Shown: positions 26,440 to 39,224 of the stretch, piece after piece | How the letters are laid out: the number at the start of each line of letters is the position of its first letter | Numbering within the stretch: the stretch's first letter is position 1 | DNA from: Plecoglossus altivelis | Lineage: Eukaryota > Chordata > Actinopteri > Osmeriformes > Plecoglossidae | Direction of reading: 5' to 3' | DNA length: 64,000 bases | Assembly (NCBI GenBank): GCA_036571765.1 | Contig: BROE01000003.1 | Coordinates: 12,580,465-12,644,464, forward strand | Translations under genes and position numbers: made by a program | The notes under the pieces: generated by a model | The model's database searches: none | What the model saw: only the letters and a program-made list of their open reading frames with translations | Told to the model about the DNA's origin: nothing

Positions 26440-26760
26440 GGTTGGATGAGGAAGAACCGAGAGCAGGAAGGGGAGGGTGAGACAGGCAGATAGGAAGGCG
26501 GAGGTAAGACAGGAGGATAGAAAAGGGGGAAGTGAGACTGGCAGATTGAAAGGGGAGCTGAGACGGGCAGGTGGGAAGGCAAGGGTGAGACATGCTGGTA
26601 GGAAGCGGAGGGCAAGAGAGGCAGATAGGAAGGGGGAGGTGAGAGAGACAGATAGGAAGCAGAGGTTGAGACAGGTTGGTAAGAAGGGGGAGGTGAGACA
26701 GGCAGGTAGGATACAGAAGGTGAGACAGGCAGTTAGGACGGGGAGGGTGAGACAGGCAGC
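26440..26760. repeat. 27-bp minisatellite
   Basis: About a dozen diverged copies of GTGAGACAGGCAGATAGGAAGGCGGAG, split as GTGAGACAGGCAGATAGG and AAGGCGGAG. The 27-bp unit is a multiple of three, so both strands show periodic nine-residue frames. Confidence 0.9.
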
Positions 26761-27010
26761 GCGAAAACCATTACCTGGCCTCCGTCTCACTCAGCTGTAA
26801 AGGCCTCTAAAACAGACAGCTGTGTGACAGATTCCACCCTGAGGGAGGGGCTCTGAAAGGTCAGCCTCTTCACTATTAGAAAACTAACTTTACTTAGCAA
26901 GCAATCAGCTTCACCCCAACTCAACATTACCTGTCAGACGTTCTGCATGTGATGACAAGACCTCCAGACCAGGCTTCTATTTTTGCTTTGTGATCACACA
27001 TGTATGACTC

Positions 27011-27017
27011 CTCTCTC

Positions 27018-27050
<33 letters not shown>

Positions 27051-27070
27051 TTTTCTCTTTCTCTCTTTCT
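27011..27070. repeat. CT microsatellite
   Basis: (CT)n with CG and TTTT interruptions. Confidence 0.95.
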
Positions 27071-27196
27071 CACACACACGCACATCCTCATCCTAATGAT
27101 GCCACGCCCCCCTCTGTCCCCCCAACCAACCATCAGCAGTGAGTAATGATCACACCTGGCTGGGCTCCTGCTTATACAGCCCAAATCAGTCAGGTT

Positions 27197-27246
27197 TGTG
27201 TGTGTGTGTGTGTGTGTCTGTGTGTCTGTGTGTGTCTGTGTGTGTC
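27197..27246. repeat. GT microsatellite
   Basis: (GT)n with regular GTCTGTGT interruptions. Confidence 0.95.
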
Positions 27247-29545
27247 ATCGTACCTTCCCAATTTGGTGGAATCTTAAGCAGAGCACAGATAAAGAGGATG
27301 GACACAGTGGAACATTGCCCAAGGACCTGTCAAAACCAATCACACATATCAAATACTTGCATTTCCTGCTCTCCATCCCTATGTAGCCTGCTCCATATTC
27401 TGTCCTTTTCTTGCCTCTCTCTCTCTCTCTCTGTCCCTCCTTCCACGCTCTTGCCCCTTCCACACCTCAGTCATGTGTGTGTGGGTGTGTGTGGGTGTGG
27501 GTGTGGGTGTGAGAGAGACACAAAAGTGCCTGTGTGTGTGTGAACAGAACAGTTAACCGTCACAGTGAAGTATGTGTGTCTAATACAAACAGACTTGGAA
27601 ACCCTGTCTGTCAACAAGCATAGTGTACCTCGTAAAAACTGGCAGAGGTTCAATGTATACACACACACACACACACACTCACACACTCACACCATGTGCA
27701 CACGCAGGTTTCAGATGAGCAGGGAGTTGGAGGCAGATCTTAAAGATGTACTTTTGAACCCAGTCCCAGAGCTTAGCATGACCAGAGATAGCTGGTAATG
27801 GGTGTCATCTTTACCTCAGCGTTCAGACGCCCCATCCTGCTGTCTCTCTTATCTGCCTGTTATGGATGTTTAAGTGTACAAGAGAATCGCCTGGGAAACA
27901 GAGTGACGCTGAGGGAGACATTGTCCTTGCACCTGGAGAACGTCACAACAGACAAAGGACAGGACTGCGATATCATTTCCTTAATTAAAAGTGCGCTGGA
28001 ATGAGGGGATACGATTAATGGCTGTTTCGTCGACTGCTTGGTTGAAACTTTGAGTAAGGAGGGGACACTGAGGAACGCACTGAATGCAGAGCAAGGGAGA
28101 CGCATCGGGATGATGAAGGACTTGGAACCACAGGAGCCAGCAAAGTGCAAGCCTTGTTTTTGGAAGGAAATGACGTTGGATCAAAACCCTCAACAACCCC
28201 CTTTAACCTCAACCCAAACCTTAGTCCAATCCTGTCCCCTGCAATAATCCCATCTCTAGTGTTAGTGCAAGATCCAGGCCCTAACGTTCACGCTAAAGAT
28301 CCGCCAGCATGAAAACAGACGCTTAAACAGACGTTTAGAAGAGACGAATTGAAAGGATCACACCCATTTGAGATTCACCCCAGCCTAAGTGCAGCTCCGA
28401 CAACACCACAGCAGCAAAGGTGAAGACACACAAATATATATATACTCATACTGTATATATTTTTTGGTTGTCGCTTTTTTGGAACTCTCACCCGGTCTCT
28501 TGTGCAGCTTCGCACACACAGTGTCTCATGCATACTTTCCCACAATCCTCTCTCCGTTTGAATCCTCTCCAGATTGGTCCCACGCAGGCACCCGCACACG
28601 CGCACACCGCAGCAGTCAGTAGCTATCGGTGCTCATGCGAGCAGAGCGGCGGGGCGCAGAGCTCATACCTGGCCTGTCTTCCCCTGCAGCCCAGCTGTCA
28701 ATCTCAACATATTGCTGCTCAGGGAAGACTACTTCAGAAGCTGCTCTAGACACAGACTAGTGTTCTCAGCCTGAGTGACACTAATCATCCCACCCCCACC
28801 ACCACCACCATCCACTTCACGCATCAGCCCAGTACGCGAGGCCATCGAAATGACAGCCCGTCGATGCTCCCCCCGGTTGAGACGGTGGTTTCGGTCCAGT
28901 TGTTTTCCACGGGTTCCACGCACTGCATGTCAGGCACGTGTTAAGCTATAGGGTTTATCCGGTGCTTTAAGCAGGCGTGGAACATCTCGCAGGATGGCCA
29001 GCGAGGTCGGAGGCGCAGGCGTGACGTCGCCGGTTGAACTGTTGTCGCAAGGTTCTGATCCCATGATCCATCACTCAGACAGTCTGACAGAGGTGTAATA
29101 TCATCCTCAGGGTTGAGTTGCGACCTACGAGTAAACACACCCAGACGACGAATGCGTTTCCATCGTGAACCATGACCGAGCGTGTTTAAACAATTCAACA
29201 GTCCCAGTGGTTCCACTGGTTTCCAACTGCATACAATACAGTTGACTATTTTGTCAAGGAGTTATGTAATCATTTCACTCTGGGTGGTGAAAGAGACCTT
29301 TTGACTCCTAACATATCTTTTTGTCTCACGTCTTACGTCGGACGTTCAGCATCCTAAATTTCATGCCTCTGAATATATCCTGTAACTCATTTCATGTTTC
29401 CAACATGTACAACAGCTGTTGATCAACGCTATTTTTCCAACCGTCCTGTATTCCACTATGTGTGATCTTCCTCCCTCTTCTCCCTTGTCTCCTCTCTCAT
29501 CTCTTCCTCGACGTCCCCTGTTCAAAGCTATTTCTTTGTCTCCAG

Positions 29546-29613
29546 ACAGCGACCACAGCGGCGGTCATGAATTCGCAAGAGAAGCAACAGACAGCAAGTT
29601 CCCCAACACAAAG
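29546..29613 (+). other. Candidate exon, 68 nt
   Basis: A roughly 80-bp pyrimidine-rich stretch ends in CTTTGTCTCCAG. The 68 nt after it stay open in two frames (SDHSGGHEFAREATDSKF and following, or AVMNSQEKQQTASSPTQ), then GTATGAAT. Signals are good but no homologue is recognised. Confidence 0.2.
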
Positions 29614-29919
29614 GTATGAATGGAAGAGACTGAGGAACAGTCAGCGGAGGAGAGAATGCAACGCGGGAGGGGAACACTGTCATCGTTGTAGTAGTGTGAC
29701 AGATGAACGGGTACATGTTTTCTACCTCTCTCGCTCGCTCTCTCTGTCTCTTGTTCTCTCTCTTGCAACAGTAAAGGCTCCTGTAGGCTACAGGTTCCCT
29801 AATGAGGTGCGCGTAAGCACATTTTTCCTAATCTGACTGCTCATCTCTCCATGAACCCTAGCAGGCAGGGCACCCACACACGCACAAGCAAACACATGCA
29901 AGCAGCACACACACACACA

Positions 29920-30032
29920 CTCACTCAAATTCAAGCACACGCACACAAGCACACACACATATGCACACACACACACACATATGCACACACACACACACGC
30001 ATATGCACACACACACACACGCACACACACAC
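29920..30032. repeat. Compound CA repeat with periodic CATATG
   Basis: Higher-order unit of about 22 bp: (CA)n plus CATATGCA, four copies. Confidence 0.9.
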
Positions 30033-30339
30033 TGCCAGCTTCATGTCCAAGTGTAGGCTCATGGAAATAACTTCAATGGTTAGCACCGGTTTGATTTATG
30101 TCTAGTTTGCGCATATTTTTGTCTGAAAATATGACAGACTCTTTTTTAAGTTTCAACCTGTCGTGACTCTTTGGAGTGAGGTGTGGAAGCTTTCCTCTCG
30201 GCAGCGACGTCTTCACGGCCACGCTGCGGCTCGATAGCTTTGGAAGACAAACACTTTGGTCTCTTTTGCTTTACAGGAAAAATCGTAGAGCAGTTCACCT
30301 TGAGATAAAACAACGCAAATGTTTATTTCTCTGTGTGAG

Positions 30340-30394
30340 TGCGTGCGTGTGCGTGCGTGCGCGATCGTGCGTGCGCGTGCGCGTGCGCGCGCGC
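30340..30394. repeat. GTGCGT/GCGC alternating tract
   Basis: 55 bp of alternating purine-pyrimidine ending in GTGCGCGCGCGCATTG; Z-DNA-prone. Confidence 0.9.
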
Positions 30395-31203
30395 ATTGTG
30401 GGAGTATAGGAAGGTAGCAGGCATAGCTAGCAGCTCTCCCTTGTGCTTGACAGAGCTGTCAGAATGCATCACCATTTCGTCTCCTCGACCAAACCGAGGG
30501 CAGGAATTCCTCCGCAGAAGGCAGGGATGGAGGTGGCCTGGGAGGGGTCTTGGTGCAGACAGACCGGAAAAGAAGAGACGCAGACGAAGGGAGCGGTGGA
30601 GAGAGGTAGAGAGGGACGGAGGGACAGACACCGAAGCGGACAGAGACGCTGACGTGGTCAGTCACAGTCGTGGAACGGAGGCATCTGCTCAGTCAAGCGG
30701 CCCATGCGCGTCACATCGTACACTTCTACAAATGCACACCACCGGCTGAATGTTTTGGGTCAACGTTACTATGTCGGGTTAAGGTATTAGTTGGCTTCGA
30801 CCAGGTGTAGTGCTAGACTATGCATTTCGGATGGTAGGTATTTGATACTGCGTAGACCTGTGTAGGGGCCTCCAGCTGTGAGGCACCAAAGATAGCGTTG
30901 TGCCAGTTCCTTTTGATACGTCAGGATTCCAAGAATACGATCCACCTCCACAGACACTGCTGACACACACACACACACAAATACATTTGTTACAGGAAGA
31001 AAATGCTATGACATGGACAAATCTTTACAGTTACAATACAAAATACAAATACACGTTTCCACACTCACACCCGCACTGACAAACACACACATCCATGCCT
31101 TAGGCTACAACACTTTTCTCCTAATACAGGCACAGGAATAGACATGCCCTCCACATCCCACACCAAACTTCTCTGGGAATACAGCCATTACCTACCAACT
31201 GAC

Positions 31204-31205
<2 letters not shown>

Positions 31206-31244
<39 letters not shown>

Positions 31245-31330
31245 GTGTGTGTATGTGTCTGTATGCATGTATGTGTGTGTACATGCATGTATATCTGTGC
31301 ATGCATGTGCGTGTATGCATGTGTGTACTT
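31206..31330. repeat. GT repeat grading into GTATGCAT repeats
   Basis: (GT)n followed by variants of TGTATGCATGTATGTG. Confidence 0.9.
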
Positions 31331-32039
31331 TGTAGGTGGGTAAGACAACATTCTCCTGAACTGTTTTCATGAACATTATAGCATGACTTCTAATCTACTG
31401 ACACATCGAGTGTATAAGAATCTCCACCTCTGTGGCCTCAGGATGTGTCTTATAAACGATGTTCTCAGCCATCTCGATGCATTCCTTCATGTGTAATCAT
31501 ATTCCATATAGCTGTCATACGAAACAGCGATATATCACTGTGAAGTCTTCTATCAGTGTCACCAGAATCTTAAATCGTAATTTCAATTTCACAGGTCAGT
31601 CAAGTCAAGAAGTTCAACCGAGGGTCGGAGATACAGAACGTCGTATGCCGATCAGGCACGACTGAGTCGAGCACTTTCTCCGTAGGGAAAAACCGTTGAT
31701 ATCGTTTCCAGGAAAACAGTTTGTGATTACTGAAGATACCCTCCCCAAATCACCTCTGTCTAGATGTCTGTATATGTCTGAACATCCCCTGTCCTGATTG
31801 ACACCCCTGCCATGGTAACAGAACAGCAGTACGGTCCAGGTAAGTGCGTGTTTACAACCATCACTAACCGCAGCGGTAGAAAGGGCCAGTCAGTTTATTT
31901 GTGTCTCTTTTGTACTTGTCTTGTCTGGCAGAGAAAACACTGGCAGGGGCTGTTTGCACCTCCAATGTTTTGAGTTCTTTTTCGTGCAGGACAGATAACA
32001 ATGACGATTAAAAAGAAAACAAAAGGTAGAGAGCGAAAT

Positions 32040-32375
32040 AGAGCCAGAGAGAGAGGGAGGGAGAGAGAGAGAGCGAAATAGAGCCAGAGAGAGAGAGAGA
32101 GAGAGAAGGAGAGAGGGAGAGAGAAGGAGAGAGAAGGAGAGAGGGAGAGAGAGAGAAAGAGAGAGAGAGAGAAAGGATGAGAGAGAGGGAGAGAGAAAAG
32201 ATGAGAGAGAGGGAGAGAGAAAGGATGAGAGACAGAGAGAGACAGAGAGATGGAGAAAGGAAGAGCCAGGGGGAGACCGAGATGGAGCCAGGGAAAAGCA
32301 AGGGAGGGGATACAGCAATGAAGAAAGGAGAAGAGAGGAGAGAGAGAGAATAAAGGAGAGAGGGAGAGAGAACAG
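32040..32375. repeat. GA-rich repeat region
   Basis: (GA)n arrays, with a duplicated AGCGAAATAGAGCCAGAGAG at 32,033 and 32,073 and GAGAGAAGGAGAGA units. Confidence 0.9.
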
Positions 32376-33059
32376 TTGGCCTCCATTGCAATTGTGTCTA
32401 CTTCTGCCAAAAGACTGGAAGCAGCTCGTCAAGTCCCTTGTCTGTTTACCATACAACAAGATAAGGAGCAAACCAAAACATAGTAAATGTTCAGCACGCC
32501 ACCACTCATGGCATGTCATGCTCTTTTGACAGCTTGGAATCCAGCGAGGGGGGGAAAAAAAACTCACAGGTGCAAACACGAGCAATCTGGCTGCCTCCGT
32601 ATTTAGTACACATCGCTGCCGTCGTGTACTCGATTTGTCAACACGCTGATAAATCAGTCGCTCCTCGGCGGAGAGAAGCGAGAAGTCAGATCCGGTCTGT
32701 GGACGTCTGGGTGAGAGAGAGAGGCGTGCAGCAGCCTCAGCACCACTGCGCGCGTGTGGTTAGGTGTGCACCGAGAAGGGGTTTGGGGTTCACGGCGTCG
32801 CACGGATAATGAGGAGGTCACTTTTAGAACAGACCTGACTTCGGGAGCTCTGTATGGGCTGTTGAGCGCCGTGAAAAGGGAAACAGCATCGCAGGTGGAT
32901 GCGTAGTTTCGTGCGGTTTGCGGGTTCCGTGACACACGCGTGTTCTGCGGTTGGATTCATTCTGGGGTTCTGTGATTTACAGGTTTTGAGATTCTGCAGG
33001 TTCGCTTACATATTCGAGACGCGGCTCTTTAAACACCCCTCCACACACACACCTTCCAC

Positions 33060-33069
33060 CCCGCCCCCT

Positions 33070-33100
<31 letters not shown>
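33060..33100. repeat. CA microsatellite
   Basis: (CA)n. Confidence 0.9.
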
Positions 33101-33104
<4 letters not shown>

Positions 33105-33547
33105 TGCATGCATACAAACACAGTACATGCCCTGCAAAACACACAGGAGCACACCCACAGACAAAAACAGAACCTGCTCACACACAAACACAGGCCACTC
33201 CCTCATGTTTTCCAATCAGACTTTTAATTGTCTGAGCCTGTGCCTAGCCTGGCATGTTTACAGAGCATAACAAGGCTATTCTAACCCATTATGCACACAA
33301 ACGTCTCCCAATCCTCCGTCCCAGCGCAAAAATCACAGAAATATTTATCTGTTTAGAAGTTTGAGGAAGACAGAAAGGGGCCTGGCACTAAGCCCTTTAG
33401 TGGGCCTAAGGGAATGAAAACTCTGAGTTTAAAAGGAGCTATTAGTCTCAGGACATGGCCATTAGCATGACAGTAGGCTTATCCTCTGGACTGAAGGAGA
33501 AGGGACGCTGTCTCTGGGCTTTCAGAAGGGGAGACGGGGCTTCTCCA

Positions 33548-33548
<1 letters not shown>

Positions 33549-33582
<34 letters not shown>
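33549..33582. repeat. CA microsatellite
   Basis: (CA)n of about 16 units. Confidence 0.95.
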
Positions 33583-33588
<6 letters not shown>

Positions 33589-36367
33589 ACCCAAACATTC
33601 ATACATGCCCGTACACTTTCACACACACGTACGCACTCGTACACAAAAAATGCGCCCGCTCGCACACATGCAGGCAGACACACAATAGCCACAAATCACC
33701 CATGCTCGGTCTGTGATAGGCGGGGCGAGGATAATGCTAAAAGGGGGCCCTACAAAGAAGCACAGCGACAACCTTGTACACAACAGAGAAGGAGAAGAGA
33801 GAAGGGGACCAGAGGGATGGAGGGAGGGAGGGAAGGAGGGAGGGAGGGGAGGGGGAGGAAAAGAGGAGTATAGGAGGAGGGGAGAGGAGAAAGAGCAGGA
33901 GAGAGGTTGGGACGAATGGAGAGGAAGGGACTGCATGCGGTCGGAACTTCTATCAAACGTTTCTGACAGTTTTCCTCCAGATTTGCTTGAAAGATGGAAA
34001 AGGTTTTCATGGGAAACTGTGGGGCACATGCTAATAAAGTGAACCTTTCCCAGTCAACCCTGTCTTTGTCCCCCCCCCCTCGCTTTACCAGCACACCCTA
34101 CACCTCCGCCAGCCCCCCCCTCCTCCTCTCCACGTGAGCACGGGAAATGAGAGCGAGAGGAGTTTCAAATGGGAGGCAGAGGGGTACACCTGTGTGTACA
34201 AGGTGACCAACAACCTACGCTGACGTTTGGCGAGCCGAGAACAGCGAAGCCCAGGACACTAATACGGCCAGGAGGATGACCAGCAACAGAAGCTACACGG
34301 CAAACGTCATTGACACACAACACACACACACACACACACACACACAACATGATTAACATGCAAGTACTGACGCGCACCAGGCCAAAATATGCTTATTTTT
34401 AGTCATTTTTATAAGCAATTTCCCTAAGGGCTTTTATAGTTTTACATAGAACTGTACTTGAACCCTGAAGGAAGACAAGGAAAAACACCCCAGGGAAAGC
34501 CCGAAAGTGAGAATTGTGTAGAGGACCGTGAGAGGGTGCAATTTACAGGTGGGAGGTAGTACGAGACTTCTAAGTGAGAGGAGTATTGGTATTTACATCA
34601 TTATGACTGTGTTTGTGAGTGTGTATGTATTTGTTGTGTGTGTGTGTGGGAGGGGTGTATGCAGTGTGTGTGTTTATATGATGTGTGTAAGTTCTGTAGC
34701 AGTGTGTGTCTGTGTTTATACTGTGTGTGTATACTGATGCAAGTGTGCTGTGTGTGTGTGTGCAGGGAGGGGGGGGGGGTTAGATTGACGTGAAACATGG
34801 ATGACTGCTCTCGAGACACGCAAAGTCGCGCCCAAAAAGAGAACAGAGGACAACACAGGAGAACACACACATGGAAATGGTCACTGGTTGAGAGAATGGA
34901 GTCTATTGTGTCATGGGGGGGAAGGGGGTGAGGGGGGGGGGCAGGAGACACTACAGAGGGGTACAAAAGGGGGGGGGGTACAAACAGGAGTTTTCTCCTG
35001 TCCCACAGAGCAGGAACGGGAACAGGAAGACAGCAGCGACGGCGATGAAGCGACAGGCAGCGCACCGCAGGACTGACAAAGCATGGCTGGTGGAACCGGA
35101 GAGCGGGGGGCCGGACTCTGGCACTGATATGATGAATTGCTGTTGAATGTCAACACCGAGGCATTCAAGACAGGGCAAGACGTGGAGAGAGATTAAAAGA
35201 AAAAGGCAGGAGAGTCAACAGCGATAGTTAGTTGGCACCGCTGAAGCCCTGTCTGGGCAAACAGATCGCAGAATAAAACGCTTCCAGCTGATGTCCGTGT
35301 TTGGACAGAGATTCTTATCATCTGGACTGACACAAGCCCAGCCTTCTGCAGCACACATACACGTACCGGTGTGACAGAGGAGTCGGTCGGTCTAGAGTAC
35401 AAAATGGCTGAAGAAGAGGTCTGGTATAAGTCTACTGCATGTCTACATGAGGTCTGCTGCATGGCTAGGGTAGAGGTCTGGAGTAGACTAGGGCCAGAGT
35501 AGAGGTCTAGGAAGGAAGTCTTGATTTAACCTAGAAAGCTGCAGCCAGCAAGGTGAAGGCCCTTCCAACACAGTCCCTGGGCTGAGAGAGAGGACGCCTG
35601 ATCGATCTACACTTGGTCCACTTGTGATGGATCCATACCAGGCCTCGATCTGTCAGATCTATACCTGGTGTGTATCTCTAGAGCAGCTCCTCTGGTCTGG
35701 GAGAGAGAAGGAGGCCTCTTCTGTTCTCTAAACAAGAGCATGCTTGGCAAGGTTCCACGCTTTACAAGGCTTGGTGGTACAGTGGTTGCCCAAGGTCATA
35801 ACCGCCCATGCGAAACCACTTCTGTCATGTCTGGTTCTGGCAATACCCATAGATATACATCTACACTGAGAGTGGACAAGGGAGCAATTCCACCTCAGAC
35901 ATGGTTGATAAGTATGCAAATCCAACTGAAGTAGGTGTGCCCCTGGCTCTGAACCAGGTCAATCATATCATGTAAGCATTTACTGCCTCTGTCTCACCAC
36001 CAAGCCTCAACGGTGTAACAGAAAAGCAGAGAATTATCGAACAAGCGTGAGTTCACACTGGGTCAAGATGCCAGGTATGAACTGAAGGGTGCCGTTCAAC
36101 AGAACTGGACTCACCTCTGATCGTTAGCTAAAGTGTGAAATCCGTTCGGAATACAGCGCGTTGAGATACAGGTGTGTGCACGCGCGCGCGCGTGTGTGTG
36201 GAGGTATCCTTGGTAAGACAGGGAGAATATGCTGGCCCCGCCCACTGCCGTGATGAATGGGTCTGAAGCTTGGTCACACAATGCCCCTCACTTCATTACT
36301 GTCACATGGAACAGATGGTGCCTTTCACAGCCGCGAAAATACACAAACACACACGCACGCACACACA

Positions 36368-36401
<34 letters not shown>

Positions 36402-36559
36402 AATAAATACCTACACACACAAAAAACACAGACAATTTTAATTGTCTTGCTTCAGAAAGACAGAGAAGAAGACAGATAAAGATGGAGCGAGAGGGCCACA
36501 GAGGGAGAGAGACAGAAACAGAGGAGAGGCAGAAAGAAAGAGAGAGAGAAAATGAAATA

Positions 36560-37090
36560 AAAGGAGACAGAGGGGGAGAGCTTTAAAAAAAACAACAAGT
36601 ACTCTTAATGAATTCTACACCACAGGCCCTGCTGTGCTCTGCCGAAGCATTAATTTTCCGATCTGAAAAGCAACCAAACAAGAAATGAGATTAGGGCCGA
36701 GGAGATGTTAAACAAACCAAAGAGGGGGTAATTGAATGAGTCAAGGAATAAACAGAGACCTGTGTTCCATCATCCAGTAGGAAATTTGTTTTGGCATTCA
36801 GGGGATCTGATTTGCTGGTGCAGCAACACAAACACAGTCTCTGGATGGTACAGCGGAGAATAGCAGAGCACACTCCATTTTCTGCATTTGTGGACCTCAA
36901 TAGGTTTCCAGTGCATGACAAATAGACACAGACAAGTGCAAAGCTTGAGGTAATGGCTTTCTTGATTATTGATGCAACCATCATAATTATGCCAGTTCTT
37001 CAACTTGTATTTAGAGGGAATAACTTTCAGGTCTAAAGCAGAGGAGAACCGTATAATTTCTGTTTCTAAAATATCATATGTGTTTCGCAC
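36560..37090. promoter_or_regulatory. Candidate conserved non-coding element block
   Basis: About 500 bp of unique, AT-richer sequence free of microsatellites, with homeodomain-type cores (GCATTAATTTTCC, GTAATTGAATGAG, GATTATTGATGCAA, CATAATTATGCC). No gene structure is seen. It stands out from the repeat-filled flanks. Conservation cannot be tested here. Confidence 0.3.
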
Positions 37091-37378
37091 ATTGTAGGGG
37101 CTGTTTCATCCTGAGCTTCTGGGTATGTGTCACATTTGTGTCGGACCACTGCCCCAACAAACTCATGGGCCTGAGGCCTAGACTGCCTCACAGCCTGGGA
37201 CTCCAGTTGGTTGCCACACCCACTCCTGCACCCAGTTGCACGGGTCACAGACGAGCTCATCGCCTCTCGCTCAAATGCACTGGAGCTCCCCTGGAGCAGC
37301 CAGCAACACTGAGCCGGCCTAGGGGAACTGGGGCAGAGAACAAGACCAGGAGGGTAAAGTATGGGGGCAGGGTGAGAG

Positions 37379-37429
37379 GGTAGGTAGGTAGGTAGGTAGG
37401 TAGGTAGGTAGGTAGGTAGGTAGGTAGGT
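37379..37429. repeat. GTAG tetranucleotide microsatellite
   Basis: About 12 perfect GTAG units. Confidence 0.97.
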
Positions 37430-38032
37430 TGTGAAAGGGCAGCAGCGATGATCGATCACCAAACAGAAGGACACACATTCAGACACACACAAAGTCACAA
37501 ACACAATCCATACCCGCACACTCTGAAGAGGCAGAGTTCAAAGGCTACTCTCCTCCCATTTCCTGTTGCTTGAGCGCACACCTGCCCGTTACTGGAATAC
37601 CCAAGAACAGACACACACACACCCACACACACGCACATACAAACAACCACACACGAGCACATACAGACACACATCAAATACACACACACACACAAACGTA
37701 GGCGTACACACCCACCCACACGCACCCACACACTCTGACCCTACTATCTAACGGAAAATCAGAGTCACTGATATAGAGCCCGAGACCACACGCCACCAGT
37801 CCTCATATGGCCAATCCCCGGCCTGTGAGTGGCTGGTCCTCACACCATAACCCAGAACCCGGCTCTATCTTATTGGTTTAAGACTCAGTAAACTGTGGCA
37901 GCACACAGGCCCACCCGCCAGAAGTTCCTCTTTACTCCACGACACTATTCAACCTGCCTTTTCCTATCAGGGCAGGAGCCGTTAAATATGCATCTGTCTT
38001 ATTTACAAACATACCTACATGTGTGTGCATTT

Positions 38033-38057
38033 GGGGGGGGGGGGGGGGGGGGGGGGG
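38033..38057. repeat. Poly-G, 25 bp
   Basis: Uninterrupted G run; quadruplex-prone. Confidence 0.95.
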
Positions 38058-38139
38058 AGTGTGGGGGGGTAGTAGTTAGATCATTTGCAGTTGAGAGAAA
38101 ATTCCCAAACTTCCTAACAAGAGAACAATGTATCCTGAA

Positions 38140-38181
38140 ACCATCCATCCATTCACCCATCCATCCATTCACCCATCCATC
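38140..38181. repeat. ATCC tetranucleotide repeat
   Basis: CCATCCATCCATTCACCCAT repeated about twice. Confidence 0.9.
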
Positions 38182-39224
38182 TGTCTTTGCCTAATACAGT
38201 AAAGCACCACTGTAAACAGATTGGGAAAAAGAAACACACAAAAAAACAGATTGGCATTCTTCCAAGGCCTATTGTAGTGGAATCTTCCCAGGAATTGATC
38301 CATGGACACAGAATCCCTGCTGCAGAGACTAACCTAATATTCCTATTCAGGGAACCAACTCAAAGCGGTGGGCCTGGAGGTTGATTGATCCAGGAACAAA
38401 CGGCACCACATTTCTACCATGTCTTCTTTCTCTACTCTCACTAGCATGTCAATAGATAACTCAATTGGATCCCGGGGCTGATTGCTTGGGACCTGTGGCA
38501 GTCTGATTGAGAGGCAGTGGCAGTGGTGGGCCAAGGGGGCCTGGGGACCTGGGGGGGTCATAGGTTTCAGGATATCTGCGGAGTCACAATGCAGACCCCA
38601 CACGAGAGGTGAAATCATGTCCTACATTCCTGGAACTGAAACGAGATTAGTTATCTCTGCTGTGCCACTGTTTCGCTCTAGGGTCAATATACACATGGAA
38701 GACTCTTCCTCGCGTCCCCCTCTCTCCCTTTCTCCATTTCATCAATTCCTTGGTCCCACACACACTCTCTGGCATGCACTCGCACACACATGTGGATACG
38801 TACACGTGCTCACACTGGCAGTAAGGCACAGACAAACAGCGGCATGAGCGGTTACCCATTTCAGGCAAACAGCTATTCATGGAATCAGTGTTGAGTCTGC
38901 TCTGGGGGGTGGGGGACCAGGTCCAGGCCCAGGGACAGACTGCTGCTGGGGGGACGAGGATGCCTCCCCACCCCCCCAACCCCCACTCAGTGCCTCCACA
39001 CGTTTTATGAGCTAGCCTGGCTGAAGGGCAAGAGAGGTTGAGAGACAGCTTAACTACTCACCCTCTCTCTCTCTCTCTTTCTCTCCCCTTCTCCCAAGGA
39101 ATGGCAGTCTGACATGTCTAGAAGGTGGGAAGGGGCTCCCTTGAGCTCTCAGTGTTAAATAGTTTGTGTACAATTTTAACAGTTTTAATCACCTTTGACC
39201 TGCTTTGAAAAGGTTCACAGTTTT

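Noticed and set aside
28200..28260. Telomere-like CCTAACC/AACCT motifs
   Set aside because: Irregular and too few to be an interstitial telomere array.
31741..31850. Strong donor GTCCAG|GTAAGTGC on the plus strand
   Set aside because: All frames from the nearest acceptor contain stops, and no partner exon is seen.
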